A stretch of 64,000 nt of DNA from Rhizobium grahamii CCGE 502 (GTDB lineage Bacteria > Pseudomonadota > Alphaproteobacteria > Rhizobiales > Rhizobiaceae), in NCBI RefSeq assembly GCF_000298315.2, contig NZ_AEYE02000038.1, positions 310,001 to 374,000 on the forward strand, written 5' to 3'. The notes below the pieces were generated by a model that saw only the letters and a program-made list of their open reading frames with translations, was not told where the DNA came from and made no database searches. The position numbers and the translations under genes are program-made. Shown here piece after piece: positions 16,396 to 25,993 of the stretch. Each line of letters begins with the position of its first letter. Position 1 is the stretch's first letter.

Positions 16396-19239
16396 CTATC
16401 TTACCGTCGCCGGCAGGACCTCGAATTTCCAGAAGCTTTTCGGGCTGAGATAGGTATTGGCAAAAGCGCGGATATCGCCGGGGGTGACCTTGTCGTAGCC
16501 ACTAAGATTGTCGCGTATCCAGTCCAAACGACGCGGGTCCGTCTGAGCGCCGCGCAGATAGTCGATCCAGTATTCGTTGCTCTCCCGCTGATGCTTCAGC
16601 GTCTCGATGATCGGTCCCCGGGCGCGTACGAACTCGTCCGGAGAGACATCACGAGACCGCAGGTCATTGGCGATCTGGTCGACAAGTGCGTAGAAGCGAG
16701 CGATCTTTGCCGGATGCGTCTCGACATAGAAATAGGCGTAGCCATAGCCGGGAATTTCCCTCGACAGATTGACGTCGCCGTCCACCGCGTAGCTTGCGCC
16801 TTCCGCGATACGAAACTGGTCTATCAGCCGGTTCTGGAAGATTTGGGTGGCGATATTGGCGGTGAAGAACCGCGGCAGATCGGAGAGCAAATCGCCGATC
16901 GGAGCTCCGAAGACGGCGGCTGCGTTATCCTCCCGGCCGCTGTCGGTCAGCAAAACGGGCGTCTTGTTCGCCGCCGGGAAACGCACGTCACCCCAATCCT
17001 TGCTCGGCGCCGCCTCCGGCCGCGGCGGCAAAGCGCCAAACGTTTCAGCCGTCATCCGGATTGCATCATCCACCGTGACGTCGCCGACGATGGTGATGTC
17101 GATCGGGCCGTTGGAAACCATGGGCCGGAACAGAGCCTCAAAATCGCCCGGCTTGGCGGCGGACAACTGGGCGCGATCAGGAAAGGTCCAGCGTGGATCG
17201 CCGGAGTGGACGAGACCTCTGAGGTTACGGCTGACAACGCCGCTGGGGGTCGCCTGATCCTGATCGAGGCCGCTCAAATAGGCCTTCTGCACCCGCTTGA
17301 ATGCTTCCGGGCGGTAGGCGGGATCGGCGGTATATGCTGTCATCAGCTGCAATTGCGTCGCTAGATCGTCAGTCCGGGTGCGGCCGTCGAAACTGAAGGA
17401 ACTGTCGCCGACCGAGAAGTCGATGCCGACCATGTTGGCCGCCAGCGCTTTCTGAATGTCCTGGTAATCCATGGCTTTGACGCCTGAGAGCGCGACAGCC
17501 GGAGACGCCCAGAGCGGGGCGCTACGGTCCTGCGGCAGGTCCAGCCGGCCGCGCCCGATATCTTCGCGCACCAGCACTTCGTTGGCGCGCAGCTTGGTCG
17601 GCTTGACCGTAAGCCGGACGCCATTGGAAAAGCGCACCATGGTCACGCCGAGATCGTCGACGGCGCGGCGTTCGACCACGGCGCCCGGCTGCCCGAAATG
17701 GGTGTAAGGCCAGGCGACGTCCGCTGCACCAGTTGATGCCGAGACGGTTATAGCCTTTGACGCATCATAGGCTTGCCGAACCGCGTCGGCTCCGCCCTGG
17801 GGTGATTGGGCCGTCTGCAGCACGACCTGGGGACCGTTGCCGGAGAAGGCATGCCGCAGCGCCTGATTGACCTCGGCTGCTGTGACGTCCTTCGTGATCG
17901 TCTCGAACAGCGAAAGGTCTTCGGCGGGCGACGTGAAGACTTGATTGTCATTGACGCTGTTGGCCAGCATCGAAGCGATGTCGGTAGTCGTGCGCGTCGC
18001 GGCTCCGGCCGCAGCAGCCTGAAGGAACGAGCGATTTTCGAGGATTTCACGATCGAGTTCAGCCTGCGCAACGCCGAACTGTTGGATACGCCGCTGTTCT
18101 TGGTCGATGGTTGCGAGCGCCGCCTGCCATTTATCCGGTTCGGAATTCGCCGCGATCCGGACAATATGCGCGGAGTCAAGAAGATCCTGGGAGCCGGCGA
18201 CCGCACTGATGAAAGGGGCATCCGCCTTGCTGGCGATGGTGCTCACCCGGCGTTTGAGCACCAACAGGCCGAGATCTTCGATAAGCTTCATGCGGCGCTT
18301 GGCGAATGTGTCAGGCGCGGTATCATAAGGACGCGTCCAAGCGATCTGCACTTTGGTCATGCCGCCGGGAACAGCGAGGACGTCGGCGCTTTCGCCTTTC
18401 GTCTCTAATGTGCCGGGATCCGGTTTTGCAGGCGTCGGACTCGCGGCCTTCCAGTCGCCGAAGCGCTGCCGAATTTCGATTTCCATGGCGACGGGATCGA
18501 TATCGCCCACCACGATCAGCGTTGCCCGCTCAGGCCGGTAATTGGCCCGGTAATAATCGCGGACGAGGTCCACAGGCGCATTGCTGATGACGTCGGTTTT
18601 GCCGATCGGCGCGCGCATGGTCGCACGCCGGCCGGCGAGCAACGAATTCGTCATTCCGTGCCATGCCCGATTTTGCGGCTTGTCGCGCAGCCGCTCCTCC
18701 GACAGGATGACGCCGCGCTCGCGATCGAAAGCGCCGGCGTCGAGGGTCAACTCGCTCGCCGTCTCCCGCATCAGCATCAGACCCGTGGAAAGCGTGTCGG
18801 CATCGACCTCGGGAAGGTCGAGCTTGTACACAGTCTCGTCATAAGAGGTATGGGCGTTGGTATCCGCCCCAAAGGCTAGGCCCTTGCGCTGCAGGATACG
18901 GACCATCTCCCCTTCGGGGACATGCGTCGATCCCTTGAAGGCCATATGCTCTAGAAAATGCGCCAGGCCCTGTTGGTCGTCTCTTTCATCGAGCGAGCCG
19001 GAGCCGATGCGGAAGCGGATCGCTGCCTGACCGGGCGGCGTCGCATTGCGCATAATCGCAAACCGCATTCCGTTGGCGAGCGTGCCGAAATGGACGTCGG
19101 AGTCGGCTCGAATGTCGCTTAGCGTTTGTGGCCAAGACGCGGACTGGGTATCCGCATAGGTCGATGACGCGAAGCTTGCGACAAGCGCGATCGGCGCGAG
19201 AAACCGCCAGGCGGCGGAGTATTTTATTTTTCGAGACAT
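16396..19239 (-). CDS. large two-domain M16 zinc peptidase, exported
   Basis: This 947-aa protein is a full-length M16 peptidase with both halves in one chain. The N-terminus is a signal peptide (basic MSRKIKYSAAWRF, hydrophobic ALVASFASSTYA), so it is probably periplasmic. The zinc motif is GLAHFLEHMAFKGST with the distal glutamate in GVILSEERLRD. The second half is the inactive-type repeat, ending LSPKSFWKFEVLPATVR. It is the third M16 gene within 11 kb. Upstream is a perfect sigma-54 promoter (19449) and a NifA-type site (19508), so expression in nodules is likely. The substrate is unknown; degradation or maturation of peptides in the periplasm fits the family. Confidence 0.93.
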   Translation of the reverse strand: MSRKIKYSAAWRFLAPIALVASFASSTYADTQSASWPQTLSDIRADSDVHFGTLANGMRFAIMRNATPPGQAAIRFRIGSGSLDERDDQQGLAHFLEHMAFKGSTHVPEGEMVRILQRKGLAFGADTNAHTSYDETVYKLDLPEVDADTLSTGLMLMRETASELTLDAGAFDRERGVILSEERLRDKPQNRAWHGMTNSLLAGRRATMRAPIGKTDVISNAPVDLVRDYYRANYRPERATLIVVGDIDPVAMEIEIRQRFGDWKAASPTPAKPDPGTLETKGESADVLAVPGGMTKVQIAWTRPYDTAPDTFAKRRMKLIEDLGLLVLKRRVSTIASKADAPFISAVAGSQDLLDSAHIVRIAANSEPDKWQAALATIDQEQRRIQQFGVAQAELDREILENRSFLQAAAAGAATRTTTDIASMLANSVNDNQVFTSPAEDLSLFETITKDVTAAEVNQALRHAFSGNGPQVVLQTAQSPQGGADAVRQAYDASKAITVSASTGAADVAWPYTHFGQPGAVVERRAVDDLGVTMVRFSNGVRLTVKPTKLRANEVLVREDIGRGRLDLPQDRSAPLWASPAVALSGVKAMDYQDIQKALAANMVGIDFSVGDSSFSFDGRTRTDDLATQLQLMTAYTADPAYRPEAFKRVQKAYLSGLDQDQATPSGVVSRNLRGLVHSGDPRWTFPDRAQLSAAKPGDFEALFRPMVSNGPIDITIVGDVTVDDAIRMTAETFGALPPRPEAAPSKDWGDVRFPAANKTPVLLTDSGREDNAAAVFGAPIGDLLSDLPRFFTANIATQIFQNRLIDQFRIAEGASYAVDGDVNLSREIPGYGYAYFYVETHPAKIARFYALVDQIANDLRSRDVSPDEFVRARGPIIETLKHQRESNEYWIDYLRGAQTDPRRLDWIRDNLSGYDKVTPGDIRAFANTYLSPKSFWKFEVLPATVR

Positions 19240-19448
19240 TCTTGATCCTGAAGATGAATATTAAAGAGGGTGAACGGCGCTGATCCGACTATTCCGCAGG
19301 CTGCATTTTTCCAAAAGCGCTCGAACAGCGAGCTTTATCGCCCGCGCGCAGTTGCGTTGAAAAAACACGTTGCCATTCATCGAAATCACCTCTCTATTTC
19401 AGCCAAGATACGCTTTAAAGCGGTTCACGTGGTTTGTGGATAAACACA

Positions 19449-19464
19449 AGCAACAGTCGTGCCA
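19449..19464 (-). promoter_or_regulatory. sigma-54 (-24/-12) promoter of the large M16 gene
   Basis: On the minus strand TGGCACGACTGTTGCT is a perfect match to the consensus with GG-N10-GC spacing. It lies about 210 bp upstream of the M16 start at 19239. Confidence 0.78.
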
Positions 19465-19507
19465 AACGTGAACGTCCTGGAAATACAAGTGCTTGGATCG
19501 AAGCTGC

Positions 19508-19523
19508 TGTCGGATTACTAACA
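19508..19523. promoter_or_regulatory. NifA-type upstream activator sequence
   Basis: TGTCGGATTACTAACA fits TGT-N10-ACA and lies 44 bp upstream of the -24 element at 19464. Together they form a standard NifA/RpoN promoter for the large M16 peptidase. Confidence 0.68.
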
Positions 19524-20149
19524 TTGTCGGACAGAGGCCATTTCGTCGATGCGCGCGCTGCAATGCGGCTGCGTTGGGTGGCGAGGACAAGGGATGCCTA
19601 TTGAGGGGACGAAGCAATAGCCTGACTGGCAAACTCACCGTTGTCATCGGCATAGCGGCAATCATGCCCAGCTGCTGCAGGTGATGACACTCAGCCCGCC
19701 TCGCTCGCTAAGCCGCGGCTCGGCGGCGTCGGCACACTTCGGGGCCAGGTTTCCGTGGGGCGTTGAGCTTCGGTGGCGAAAGCGCGGTACGTATTTAAAA
19801 GCTGCAGGCGCAGCAACAGGACGACAAAGAAGTTAGGCAAGGTATTGGCTCTGCAATTTTCGATAATGGACCTTCGCCCTATTACGTCGTCAACCGCCTC
19901 CGGTCGTTACACAGAATGTCTGACGCTCTGTTATTGCCGTTTCGTAACCGCGCAGCGTCGTTCGTCATCTGCAAACATAGCACAAAGAAAGTAGCGGCCC
20001 TCGCAGATCGATCCGCGAGCGGCGCCGCACTAGCTTCCCCGGTGAAGGCGGAAGGCAAGGCTGTTAGGCTGGCGAGAAACAATCTGCGGCCAATCAACAA
20101 CTGGGGCAGAATTTCCACCCCAGTCCACTGATTGACGCAGGTCAGCAGG
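19524..20149. other. intergenic region with no recognised gene
   Basis: About 625 bp between the NifA site and the end of the 320-aa gene. Short reading frames exist on both strands but none has family similarity or a good ribosome-binding site. Confidence 0.4.
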
Positions 20150-21112
20150 CTAGGCGTTGCTCTCTATCAACAGCGGTACGACGTTGGTCGATGGGCGGAT
20201 GGCTTGAGCCCAGCTGAAACCGCCCCACGACCAGCCTAAGTTGATGTCGAAGGCAACTTCCCGATGGGTCTTTGCTGTCAGATCGATGAGAATGCTCTGA
20301 CTATACGCCTTCTCGATTACTGTGCCGGTATTCACCGTGTTGGTGGAAAACGTTAACAGGATCTTTTGGATCGGTACGATGGCATCTAGGCCATTGCCAT
20401 AAAGTGGAAAAGCGCAAAGGGGCTGAGCCGTACCGTCTACGACTTCGGAAATCCCGCAAGTCACCTGCGTCGTGGTCAGATTTTCGATCGAGATCACTCC
20501 TTCCGTGCCGTCGACGACACTGCCCGTGCCTTGGGGCGTCTCAACTTCCAGAGTTTGGCCGAGATCGATCGCGTAAGAGCTCAAGCCCTTGATCTGGCCG
20601 TTGGGAATGATCGCGGACCTGGACGTGTAAGCCTCGTACTGGACTTCCCAAGAGACCTCGGTGTCCAGCCCGAAATCGTCAGATTTGAACCAGACGAGCG
20701 GCACGCCGCCGCCGGCACTTGTTTGCACTCCCTTGAAGCCAAAAAGGGAATAGTTGCCGCTCGACAGGGCTGCGACGGTATTCTGGCCCATGCTGATGGT
20801 TACGCCATAATCCGTGGCGCCAAGTAGGTTACCGATACTCGGCGCAACGCATCTAGCACGGTTCGATGAGGAATGGGCCCCTTCGGCAACGCCATCTACT
20901 ACCGTCACGGCCGTTCCCTTGTATCCCAGTTTCTTTGCGGCATGCTCCAGCGTGCTCGGAGCCATGACGAGGGTCCCAGTTGCATTAACCTTTTTCGAAT
21001 CGACCTGCGTGTAGGCTAGGACTGCCGGATCGTAGCCGCCCTCATCGGCGATGGCTTTCACGTTGGACACGGAAAGAGTTCCACCAGTTCTTTCAAAAAT
21101 ATACTGAGTCAT
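20150..21112 (-). CDS. unrecognised 320-aa protein with NifA-type promoter
   Basis: I do not recognise this family. The protein starts MTQYIFERTGGTLSVSNVKA, has no signal peptide or membrane segment, and is rich in Ser, Thr, Val, Gly and aromatic residues in alternating patterns (SWEVQYEAYTSR; VPLVWFKSDDFGLD), suggesting a mostly beta structure in the C-terminal two thirds. It contains few cysteines and no obvious catalytic motif. It is monocistronic. Upstream on the same strand is a sigma-54-like AGGCAGGCGGTTTGCT (21186) and an exact NifA-type site (21341), so it may be nodule expressed. A structural, lectin-like or secreted role would be speculation. Confidence 0.7.
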   Translation of the reverse strand: MTQYIFERTGGTLSVSNVKAIADEGGYDPAVLAYTQVDSKKVNATGTLVMAPSTLEHAAKKLGYKGTAVTVVDGVAEGAHSSSNRARCVAPSIGNLLGATDYGVTISMGQNTVAALSSGNYSLFGFKGVQTSAGGGVPLVWFKSDDFGLDTEVSWEVQYEAYTSRSAIIPNGQIKGLSSYAIDLGQTLEVETPQGTGSVVDGTEGVISIENLTTTQVTCGISEVVDGTAQPLCAFPLYGNGLDAIVPIQKILLTFSTNTVNTGTVIEKAYSQSILIDLTAKTHREVAFDINLGWSWGGFSWAQAIRPSTNVVPLLIESNA

Positions 21113-21184
21113 CGCAGTGCTCCTTTTTGGTTAGAGTTCCGAAAACGAGGCCCCAAGTTTCCATCATGACTCTGGAGCCCCGAA

Positions 21185-21200
21185 AGCAAACCGCCTGCCT
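21185..21200 (-). promoter_or_regulatory. sigma-54-like promoter of the 320-aa gene
   Basis: On the minus strand the element reads AGGCAGGCGGTTTGCT: the -12 TTGCT and the GG-N10-GC spacing are right, and the -24 half has two departures from TGGCAC. It lies about 75 bp upstream of the start codon at 21112. Confidence 0.5.
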
Positions 21201-21340
21201 CGCTGATGAGTGTTCAGACCCCGGTAGTGCCACCTTTCCAATGGCATTCCCGTTTGCTTACTGCGATATCTTGCGCACGGACTGAACAATCCATGCCTCT
21301 GGTTGCTTCACCTAAATCTTTGGGTTTCACACTATTTGGC

Positions 21341-21356
21341 TGTTGTCGAGGATACA
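21341..21356. promoter_or_regulatory. NifA-type upstream activator sequence
   Basis: TGTTGTCGAGGATACA fits TGT-N10-ACA and lies about 140 bp upstream of the -24-like element at 21200, a usual distance for NifA action through IHF bending. Confidence 0.55.
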
Positions 21357-21579
21357 CAATCCGCCATGGCTGCGCCCGCCCCCGAACACTAGACGATGGT
21401 CATGCGATCGGCCATCGATGGAGGCGGACGCTCCTTGTCCGGCTGCCACGCCTCACCATCCTTCAGCCGAACGCCTTTCCTTCATGAACAATAGACAGCA
21501 TCGGATTTATCCAACGCCAAGCGCAATCACGCGACATCACCAAAAGACAATTTCGGGATCATACCCGCCTGTCCTTAGC

Positions 21580-21960
21580 CTACTCAACAGGTCTCTGCGT
21601 TTTGAATTTCTTCCGGAACTCCATAGGACATTGATCATAAATTTTGCGAAAAGCGGTTGAGAAATTATTCGCATCTTCGTAACCGACGGTGAGTGCGATG
21701 TTGAGAATACTCTCCGATCCTTCGCGCAATAGCTGTGCCGCCACTGAGCAACGACGCTGGCGCAGCCAAGTAATGGGGCCGACGCCAAACGCCTGATTGA
21801 ACGCCTTGTTCAAGGTATTCCGGTTCGTGCCCATTCTTGAGGCCAGTTCCTCGACGCCAACCGTACCGGCAATATTGACCTCAAGGAACCGACATGCGGA
21901 TCGCACCATCGATGGGACGCCCAGATCCGTCGGCATATCCGCGCGACCGTAGCCGCGCAC
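21580..21960 (-). CDS. short AraC-type DNA-binding protein
   Basis: This 126-aa reading frame (GTG start at 21960) consists almost entirely of the double helix-turn-helix of AraC/XylS regulators: VGVEELASRMGTNRNTLNKA, then SILNIALTVGYEDANNFSTA and FRKIYDQCPMEFRK. Ordinary AraC proteins add a sensor domain of about 150-200 aa, absent here; a TGA at 21984-21982 closes the frame upstream. It lies 26 bp after the original stop of the small gene that IS66 interrupted, so the two were probably cotranscribed. It may be a natural short regulator or a truncated one. Confidence 0.7.
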   Translation of the reverse strand: MRGYGRADMPTDLGVPSMVRSACRFLEVNIAGTVGVEELASRMGTNRNTLNKAFNQAFGVGPITWLRQRRCSVAAQLLREGSESILNIALTVGYEDANNFSTAFRKIYDQCPMEFRKKFKTQRPVE

Positions 21961-22007
21961 CGCCCCCTCGTCCCTCGCACCTCATTTTATTTGGGGCTGC
22001 TCGAATT

Positions 22008-22015
22008 ACTAAGCT
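22008..22015. repeat. IS66 target-site duplication, left copy
   Basis: ACTAAGCT here is repeated exactly at 26476-26483. The 8-bp length is the known duplication size of IS66-family elements, which fixes the element's boundaries. Confidence 0.9.
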
Positions 22016-22056
22016 GGTTCCGGTAGGGACGATGGTTGCCCATCGCCCCCCGGCCA

Positions 22057-22089
22057 GATCCGTACGTGCGGAACTACCGCATACGGCTC
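22057..22089 (-). ncRNA. group II intron domain V
   Basis: On the minus strand GAGCCGTATGCGG and CCGCACGTACGGATC form the short bulged hairpin of domain V around a TAGTT loop. The stop codon of the maturase gene (22074-22076) lies inside it, so the coding region reaches into the catalytic RNA domain. Confidence 0.85.
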
Positions 22090-23489
22090 CTATCGGCTGT
22101 TTTGACGGTGAGCCGAGCATCTGGATGGGGATGCACCAGCCGGCATGGCGGCAGGTATTTGCGAAGCAGTCTCTGGAAACGCTCCCAAGACAGGCGGTTT
22201 CGTTGGCTTCGACGCATCAAAGCGTGTCGCCAAGCGCGACCGACTTCCCAGCGGAACCCACCCAATCTTCGTAGATTGCCGGGAACCGCATGGTAGTTCA
22301 AATACCCCTGTAACACTTGCCGTAGCCACCGACCTACTACTGCCACCGGTTCATGGCGTCGTCGCATTAGCGTTCCTCGAATGGCCTCCAGCGTCGTGCG
22401 CATGCGCTTCTTGATCGTCAGACGGACAATCTTGAAGCCTCCATCATTGCGCCGCCTGCCACAGCAATGTGTGAATCCCAGAAAGTCGAAGGTCTCTGGC
22501 TTGCGGATACCACGCTCCCGGCAGTTTCTCGCAGCATACCGCCCAAAGCGTATTAGCCGCGTCTTTTCCGGGTGTAGCTGCAAACCAAACTGAGCGAGAC
22601 GCTCCCGCAATGCTTGCAGGAAGCGCTGCGCCTCTCCTTCGTACTGGAACCCAATTACGCTGTCGTCGGCATATCGTACAATGATCACGTCGCCTTTGGC
22701 ATCTCGAGTACGCCATTGCTGGACCCATAAATCCAATGCGTAATGCAGATAGATATTCGATAGCACTGGGCTGATTACAGAGCCCTGAGGAGTTCCTCGC
22801 GTTGATGCAACGCGACGGCCATCCTCAATCGTGCCCGCTTTCAACCATTTGTGGATCAGACGTATCAGCCGGCGGTCACCCACTCGATGCGACAGGAAAC
22901 GAACCATCCACTCGTGATCGATTTCATCGTAAAACGAGCGAATATCCGCATCCAGTATCCAGTTGATTTTCCGCTTGTCGATCCCAACCCACAAGGCGTC
23001 CAGCGCGCCATGCTGTCCCCTTCCTTGCCGGAACCCGTATGAGAAGCCGAGGAAGTCCTGTTCATAGATCGCGTTCAGAACCGTGGACACGGCCATCTGC
23101 ACGACTTTTTCTTCCAACGCTGCAATGCCGAGAGGACGGAGTCTTCCGTCATTCTTCGGAATGTAGACCCGTCGGGACGGTTGTGCACGATATACACCGG
23201 ATTGAATCTCCCGGTGCAGTTCGTGCACGCGCCCTTCGAGGGTCTTCTCATAGTCGTACCACGTCACCCCATCCACACCGCTTGCCGCTTGCTTGCGAAG
23301 CGCATGGAAGCTCTTCACCAATAGCGCCGGAGTGATGTGGTGCATCAGCGCCGTGAAACGCATCTTCGGGTCCCGTTTGGCGGCTTCCCGTACGCCCTCG
23401 ATCCCCATCGAAGCGTGTTTGATCCGGCTCTGGGTCCGGTACGCTGGGGTTTCGATGACGTTCCCTCCGATTACACCCCTTCCCTCCAT
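22074..23489 (-). CDS. ltrA: group II intron reverse transcriptase/maturase
   Basis: This protein of about 471 aa has the reverse transcriptase fingers and palm with the catalytic VRYADDSVIGF, followed by the maturase X domain (FDFLGFTHCCGRR; the tail WERFQRLLRKYL). The start at 23489 (MEGRGVIGG) matches family N-termini; the longer open frame to 23900 translates ribozyme domain I and is not protein. The enzyme splices its host intron and mobilises it by retrohoming. It looks intact. It is carried inside the IS66 element's end. Confidence 0.9.
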   Translation of the reverse strand: MEGRGVIGGNVIETPAYRTQSRIKHASMGIEGVREAAKRDPKMRFTALMHHITPALLVKSFHALRKQAASGVDGVTWYDYEKTLEGRVHELHREIQSGVYRAQPSRRVYIPKNDGRLRPLGIAALEEKVVQMAVSTVLNAIYEQDFLGFSYGFRQGRGQHGALDALWVGIDKRKINWILDADIRSFYDEIDHEWMVRFLSHRVGDRRLIRLIHKWLKAGTIEDGRRVASTRGTPQGSVISPVLSNIYLHYALDLWVQQWRTRDAKGDVIIVRYADDSVIGFQYEGEAQRFLQALRERLAQFGLQLHPEKTRLIRFGRYAARNCRERGIRKPETFDFLGFTHCCGRRRNDGGFKIVRLTIKKRMRTTLEAIRGTLMRRRHEPVAVVGRWLRQVLQGYLNYHAVPGNLRRLGGFRWEVGRAWRHALMRRSQRNRLSWERFQRLLRKYLPPCRLVHPHPDARLTVKTADRSRMR

Positions 23490-24006
23490 TGCCTCCGCAG
23501 GATCATCTCCCTTGTTCGGCAACTTCTCCGGTACTATGGGCGTATCCGACTTCTCATCAGCGTCGATGACTGGATTGTGGTCAAAGACCTTCCCAGCCCC
23601 GTCCAGTCTATTTGCACTGGACACTGATGAGATCTCGCTGCTTCCGTATGAAAGACTTCCCGGCATGCACAGGGTCTCCGACCGCGCGGGATCGGTGCAT
23701 GGCTTGCGATTGACGCCATGCACCGTGTTGCCTTCCGCTTCGCTTAACAGCGTCGGCATCCCGAATTGATCATTTCGCGGCTCAATGGCCGGCCTGCCGG
23801 TTTCCCCTGTCAACGCTTCGACGCACATCTCGCGATGTGCCCCGCATGACTCGGGGTCAGAGTGATTCGCCACTTCTTCTCCGTGTTGAACTTTCATCAA
23901 CTATCTTTCATCGGCTTTGCAGCCGCACTAAGCGCGATTTTCGATGCGCATTGACGGCTATGGCACCGCTGAACGCGCCTCGCATCAGTAGCGAGATCCG
24001 GCTCTG

Positions 24007-25586
24007 TTAGGCGGTGGATGTTTTCAAGAAGTTGATCGGTAGCAGGTCGCCGATGTCGGCGTCGTCGTCTCGCTGCGGCAACTCAGTGAGCACGTGCCGC
24101 AGCCAGATCAGAGGGTCGACGCCACAGGCGCGGCATGTCAGCATCAAACTATAGATCACTGCGCTGGCCTTGGCTCCGTCAACCGTGTCGCTGAACAGCC
24201 ACGATTTTCTTCCGGTCGCAAAAACCCTGATATCGCGTTCCAGAATGTTGTTATCGATCGGCATCCTGCCGTCGCTGGTGTAACGGGTCAGATAATCCCA
24301 TTGGTTCAATGTGTAGGACACGGCGTCGCCGAGCTTGGTATCCGGCACAACTTTCGGGGCGATGTTATCGAGCCACGTCTTTAGAGCGTTCAGGACAGGC
24401 AAACTATGCTGCTGCCGCAAGCGGTGAATGCGGTCGGCCTGCGTTTCACCAACTTCGGGCTTTATCTCTCGCGCCTGCCTGTCGATCCGGTAGAGCTGCT
24501 CGAAGAACCTGAGAGCTTGCTCCGGCGGGCCTCCGCCATTCTTTCTCGCCTTGAGGGCATCAACGAAGCGCCGCCTGGAGTGAGCCATGCATCCGACATG
24601 GGTTGCGCCATTCAATGTGCGCCAAGCTGTGTAGCCATCGCTCACCAATATGCCGCGGTAGTCACCAAGGAAGGTCGTGCGGGTGGATCTGGCCGCGGCC
24701 CGGCCGATAGTCGAGCAATCCGATTGGCTCGTCACTGTCCTCGCCGCTGCGATAGGCCACATGTACGATGTGCTGGTGGCCTCCTTGTCCTTTTCCTTCA
24801 GGACCTGAACCGTCGTCTCATCGCCATGAATGAGAGGCTGTAATCTGAGCCGCAGTTTCAGCGCATCATAGATGCGGTGCAGATGCTTCTCGCTTGAGCC
24901 GATGACCCAGTGAGCGAGAGCGCCGCGGCTGATCGGAACACCAGCACGCTCGAATGTTTGCGCCACGCGGTAGAGCGGTGTGCCGTCGACGTACTTGTGG
25001 ACGAGCGCGAAGGCCAACGTCGAGGCGGTAGCGATACTGCCCGGCAGGAGCTGCGTCGGCATCGGTGCGATCACGACGGGCGTGTTGATCCCGGTGCGGT
25101 CGCAATGGCGACAAGCGTACTTGAACCGCACATTCTGTAGGACCTTCGCCTTGACCTCGATATGGAGCTGTTCGGTAACAGCCTCGCCCATGCGATGCAT
25201 CTGACCCTGACAGCAGGGACAAGACTTCTGATCGTCGGGGAGGTCATATTCGACGCGCTCGCGTGGCAGGTCTTCCGGCAGAGGTCTGCGTCCACGCTTC
25301 TTTCCCGTTTGACCTTCTACCGCTGGCAGGCCGGTGTCTGGAAGCTCGACAACATCGCCTTCCTCGCTGTCGACCGCAGCCTCTTCGGCCTCGTTGAAGA
25401 GACGGTCAATGTGCTTTTCGCTGCGCGGGGCAAAGCGATGCAGCTTTGCAGTGCCAGCTCCTCTTCCAGCTTGACGACCCGCCGCGAGAGCGCTTCTTTC
25501 TCAGCTTTGAGCGCAGCGATTTCGGCAGCATTGGCCGCCAACTGCGCCATCAGCTCTGCAACACTAGGTTCGCCGGTTCGAGTCAT
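24007..25586 (-). pseudogene. IS66 transposase TnpC, frameshifted
   Basis: The N-terminus (MTRTGEPSVAELMAQLAANA, 25586) and the remainder (from ERVEYDLPDD through MHRMGEAVTEQL to LPINFLKTSTA) are in different frames. The expected LALAKLHRFAPRSEKH becomes LALQSCIALPRAAKS, consistent with loss of one G near 25455. A second, compensated shift scrambles about 30 residues after STSYMW (near 24690-24770). DDE-type motifs LIHGDETTVQVL and NNILERDIRVFATGRK are visible. As read, the transposase is not functional unless programmed or sequencing shifts are involved. Confidence 0.85.
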
Positions 25587-25639
25587 CCTAGTTTTGAATC
25601 TGAACCGCCCCTTTGCGTCAACAGCTCAATTCGCCATCC

Positions 25640-25993
25640 TCAGCCGGCGATCTGATATTGCCGCACCGGATGGCGGATCATCGCATCGATATCGATGCCG
25701 TCGAGGATCCAGTGCAGTTGCTCTGTCGTCAACACAGCGACCGGCACCTCGCGACGGGGCCATCGGAACTTGTCCTCGGTCAACCGCTTCAGGACCATCA
25801 CAAAACCGGACCGATCAAAAAACAGGAGCTTCATCCGGTCACGCCGGCGATTGCAGAAGGCAAAAACCGCAGGAGCAAAGGGATCCAGCGCCATCGTCTC
25901 CTGGACCAGGACCGCAAGGCTGTTGATGCCGGCCCGAAAGTCGATCGGTTCGCGATGCAGGTAAACCTTGAGATCAGCGCCTAGCCTGAACAT
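25640..25993 (-). CDS. tnpB: IS66 accessory protein TnpB
   Basis: This 117-aa protein is the standard IS66 Orf2/TnpB, with LKVYLHREPIDFRAGINSL and CNRRRDRMKLLFFDRSGF near the family consensus. It overlaps tnpA by 20 bp. It is required with tnpA for transposition of IS66 elements, but its exact role is not known. It appears intact. Confidence 0.93.
   Translation of the reverse strand: MFRLGADLKVYLHREPIDFRAGINSLAVLVQETMALDPFAPAVFAFCNRRRDRMKLLFFDRSGFVMVLKRLTEDKFRWPRREVPVAVLTTEQLHWILDGIDIDAMIRHPVRQYQIAG

Larger units (their letters stand above)
22017..23928 (-). mobile_element. group II intron (about 1.9 kb)
   Basis: The intron begins GTGCGGCT at 23928 and ends GGAAC at 22017, matching group II boundary rules (GUGCG start, AY end). 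It contains a reverse transcriptase/maturase and a clear domain V. It sits one base inside the left end of IS66, between the first G and the T of the terminal GTAAGCG. The boundaries are fixed independently by the IS66 terminal repeat and target duplication. Size is close to RmInt1-type rhizobial introns. Confidence 0.88.

Noticed and set aside
23490-23900. N-terminal 137-codon extension of the intron maturase
   Set aside because: The segment is ribozyme domain I sequence in open frame; family proteins start at the MEGRG position.
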